Shown: in pieces, positions 62,238 to 64,000 of the stretch
Layout of the letters: the number at the start of each line of letters is the position of its first letter
How positions within the stretch are numbered: position 1 is the stretch's first letter
Assembly: GCF_002335745.1 (NCBI RefSeq)
Contig: NZ_NIST01000001.1
Location: 4,790,080-4,854,079 of the forward strand
Source: Evansella halocellulosilytica
GTDB lineage: Bacteria > Bacillota > Bacilli > Bacillales > Salisediminibacteriaceae
Direction: 5' to 3'
Length of the DNA: 64,000 nt
Program-made: the position numbers and the translations under genes
The notes under the pieces: model-generated
The model's input: only the letters and a program-made list of their open reading frames with translations
The model's database searches: none
Told to the model about the DNA's origin: nothing

Positions 62238-64000
62238 CGAGTAGGCGTCGCCATTACTGACCACGCCTCTCACAGAGCACACACGTGCGGATCTTCGCAT
62301 GTGGCTCTTCCCATATATCCCTTTTAGAGATAACGTTCATCATAAACAGATGATAAACTAACGAGTCCAAGTTCTGAAAAGAACTTATTGTCTAGTGCCG
62401 CATGAACCATTGGACTTTTGGAACTTCGCCAAGCAAACATACGGATTCCTCTAAGGTTTTCTTCCCTCCATCCCTTTCTTCTCAGAAGGCGGTGGAGGTT
62501 CTTTATATGTCTCCAGCTTCTTAGTTGTACCATTCGTAACCGTCTTCTTATCCAGCTATCCCATACTTTGAATTTGTTCTTCACATTTCCATAACGAAAA
62601 TAATTTGCCCAACCTCGAATGTATGGATTTAATTTGTCTTGGATAAGTAGTTGAATATCAACTGTTTGGTTTCGACGAGTCATTTCTTTCACTCGTTCCT
62701 TGAATGTCGCCTCTTTCTTAGGGTCTATTCTTCGAATATCTCCGATGAATTCATAGCCTAAGAATGTAAATGGCTCTTTGTTGGCGTTGACAACTTTAGT
62801 CTTTTCTTGATTCACAGTTAGACTTAGCTCTTCCTCAAGAAATCTTGAGACACTTCGCATAACTCTTTCTGCGCCTTTTGAACTTTTACAAAGAATGATA
62901 AAATCATCCGCAAAACGGACGATTCGGTGACCTCGCTCAGTCATCAGTTGATCAAGCTGATGTAAGTAGATGTTCGAAAGTAATGGACTTAGCACGCCAC
63001 CCTGCGGAGCTCCCTCAGGGGTATCTTCGTATCGATCTCCTACCATGACACCTGCTCTGAGAAAACGGTGAATGAGTTTGATTATAGACCCATCTGTCAC
63101 TCGTTTCCTTATTTGATGTTCCAGTTTATCATGTGGGATCGTGTCAAAGTAGGATTGTAAGTCGGCATCGATGACATAATGGTATCCTGCATTCAAGTGT
63201 TCAGTGACTTTGTCTAAAGCCATATGAGCACTTATTCCGGGCCGAAAACCATAGCTACACGGAAGGAATTCTTCTTCGAAGATCGGTTCCAATACATTTC
63301 GAAGAGAAGCTTGTACGATGCGATCTTCCACCGTTGGTATCCCTAGTGGACGTTGTTTCTTGCCATTATCTTTGTCGATCATCTTTCGTCGAACAGGTTT
63401 GGGTCGATATTGTTTATCTTTTAGCTTCTGTTGGAGCACTTCTAGATTGTCCTCCAGCTTTGCTTCATAGCCTTCAATTGTTACCTTATCAACCCCTGGT
63501 GCACCTTTATTCTTCTTCACTTGATAGAAGGCACTTACTAGATTCGCTTTCTTGTACACTTTGTCATACAAACTGTACCATACACGTCTTTTCATCTGTT
63601 ATTCCCCTTACGCCATTGCTTTCGCTTCTTCCTTTGTTTCTGCTTCCCCATATAAATGTGATTCTACAAGGTTGATAGCTCACGGCAATAACTTGTGCAT
63701 CTCATTTGGCGGTAGACGGTGTACCCTTCTGTTCCACCCTGGCATCAGCCCCCTTGGCTCTTGTCCAGCTTCTGTCTACTTCCGCAGTCATAAGTAAGCC
63801 TACTCACATTGTTCTTCTATGGGTCACGCCCTTCGCACGAATCCCTACCTTTTGAGTATAGGTTCGCAACTGTATCTATGTACAGTTTCACTCATGTGCT
63901 GTCCTCGCTACTGTCGCCAGTAGGTCATTGGCATGTGCTTCTTCACTACTATGGCGATCTCTGACTTCTCCCTTTAAAGCTCATCCTGTGTCCTTGGCTT
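62238..64000 (-). mobile_element. Group II intron (class C type), 5' end outside window
   Basis: The maturase gene (62324-63595) is followed on the minus strand by a domain V-like hairpin (GAGCCACATGCG...CGCACGTGTGTGCTC, about 62268-62300, with the AGC triad). Domain VI-like GGCGTGGTCAGTAATGGCGACGCC follows, ending near CCTACTCGG at about 62238. The 400 bases upstream of the maturase are the GC-richer structured RNA (domains I-III). The intron 5' end (GUGCG-like) is not within the window. It is probably intact. Confidence 0.85.
62324..63595 (-). CDS. ltrA: Group II intron reverse transcriptase/maturase (LtrA-like)
   Basis: 423 residues with the full reverse transcriptase domain. KNKGAPGVDKVTIEG starts RT0, then RRKMIDKDNGKKQRPLGIPTVEDRIVQ, SYGFRPG, and the active site IVRFADDFIILC near 212-223. 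A group II maturase X domain follows (LNPYIRGWANYFRYG). No HNH endonuclease domain is present, which together with the length fits group IIC, whose members insert near terminators. ATG is in the intron RNA with GGGGAATAAC upstream. It helps splicing and mobility of the intron. Confidence 0.95.
   Translation of the reverse strand: MKRRVWYSLYDKVYKKANLVSAFYQVKKNKGAPGVDKVTIEGYEAKLEDNLEVLQQKLKDKQYRPKPVRRKMIDKDNGKKQRPLGIPTVEDRIVQASLRNVLEPIFEEEFLPCSYGFRPGISAHMALDKVTEHLNAGYHYVIDADLQSYFDTIPHDKLEHQIRKRVTDGSIIKLIHRFLRAGVMVGDRYEDTPEGAPQGGVLSPLLSNIYLHQLDQLMTERGHRIVRFADDFIILCKSSKGAERVMRSVSRFLEEELSLTVNQEKTKVVNANKEPFTFLGYEFIGDIRRIDPKKEATFKERVKEMTRRNQTVDIQLLIQDKLNPYIRGWANYFRYGNVKNKFKVWDSWIRRRLRMVQLRSWRHIKNLHRLLRRKGWREENLRGIRMFAWRSSKSPMVHAALDNKFFSELGLVSLSSVYDERYL

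Larger units (their letters stand above)
61727..62323. other. Leader of decarboxylase operon and downstream exon of intron
   Basis: It holds the c-di-GMP riboswitch (61941-62025), its terminator (61882-61917), a small palindrome TTAGGTAAAAATACCTAA (61921-61938), and the palindrome AGTGAATATTCACT (62102-62115). A doubled AGGATATAAGGTG (about 62133-62160) also lies here, and the 3' end of the group II intron is near 62238. Confidence 0.7.

Overview
The window looks like a low-GC Gram-positive chromosome from the Bacillaceae. Support comes from strong AAGGAGG-type ribosome binding sites, frequent GTG and TTG starts, a B. subtilis-like glgBCDAP glycogen operon, cre-like CcpA sites, GbsR, OpuD and YvrA/BtuD-CbiZ type proteins, and dispersed intergenic repeats of the kind seen in bacilli. 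Many homologues recall alkaliphilic or halotolerant bacilli, but the genus cannot be fixed from sequence alone. There is no rRNA, tRNA, CRISPR array or prophage. The one clear mobile element is a group II intron at the right edge.

Layout. 1-5100: a minus-strand polyol cluster (two zinc alcohol dehydrogenases and an ABC importer without its ATPase) behind a cre-like site. 5235-5900: a decayed molybdopterin (sulfite oxidase-like) gene. 5937-7877: acetamidase and DegV. 7878-9530: 1.6 kb of non-coding, repeat-rich DNA. 9531-14881: small membrane protein, M42 aminopeptidase, and a MoxR/DUF58/transglutaminase-like operon. 15006-26057: pullulanase facing glgB-C-D-A-P. 26107-30814: nucleoside transporter, a broken bactofilin-like gene, a LuxR-type regulator behind two tandem cyclic-di-GMP-I riboswitches, and a BCCT betaine transporter. 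31773-34198: two secreted M28 peptidases. 34301-37558: CutC and a GbsR/isochorismatase/OpuAC operon, separated by 21-bp tandem repeats. 37961-42241: a secreted protein and a phosphonate-type ABC system split by repeats.

42638-47800: a cobalamin riboswitch, then btuF-btuC-btuD/cbiZ, then two thiol-oxidoreductase genes. The first is a lipoprotein peroxiredoxin-like gene whose only interruption is an in-frame TGA at the first position of a C-x-x-C-like motif. A SECIS-like hairpin sits at the right distance. The second, msrA, has TGA exactly at the catalytic Cys of its GCFW motif but also carries a cluster of inactivating lesions. Together they make a good selenocysteine case.

48264-55884: assorted enzymes, among them three RibD-type reductases and a KDG kinase/KDPG aldolase pair next to a truncated GH105 gene. 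56453-62025: an operon of a group II PLP decarboxylase and two chemoreceptors, headed by a third cyclic-di-GMP-I riboswitch with its own terminator. 62238-64000: a group II intron with a maturase, cut by the window edge.

Main points for follow-up: (1) the TGA-containing Prx-MsrA pair; (2) cyclic-di-GMP riboswitches on a regulator and on a decarboxylase-chemoreceptor operon; (3) several families of intergenic repeats, with 21-, 33-, 52- and about 43-bp units plus a MITE-like element of about 270-330 bp.
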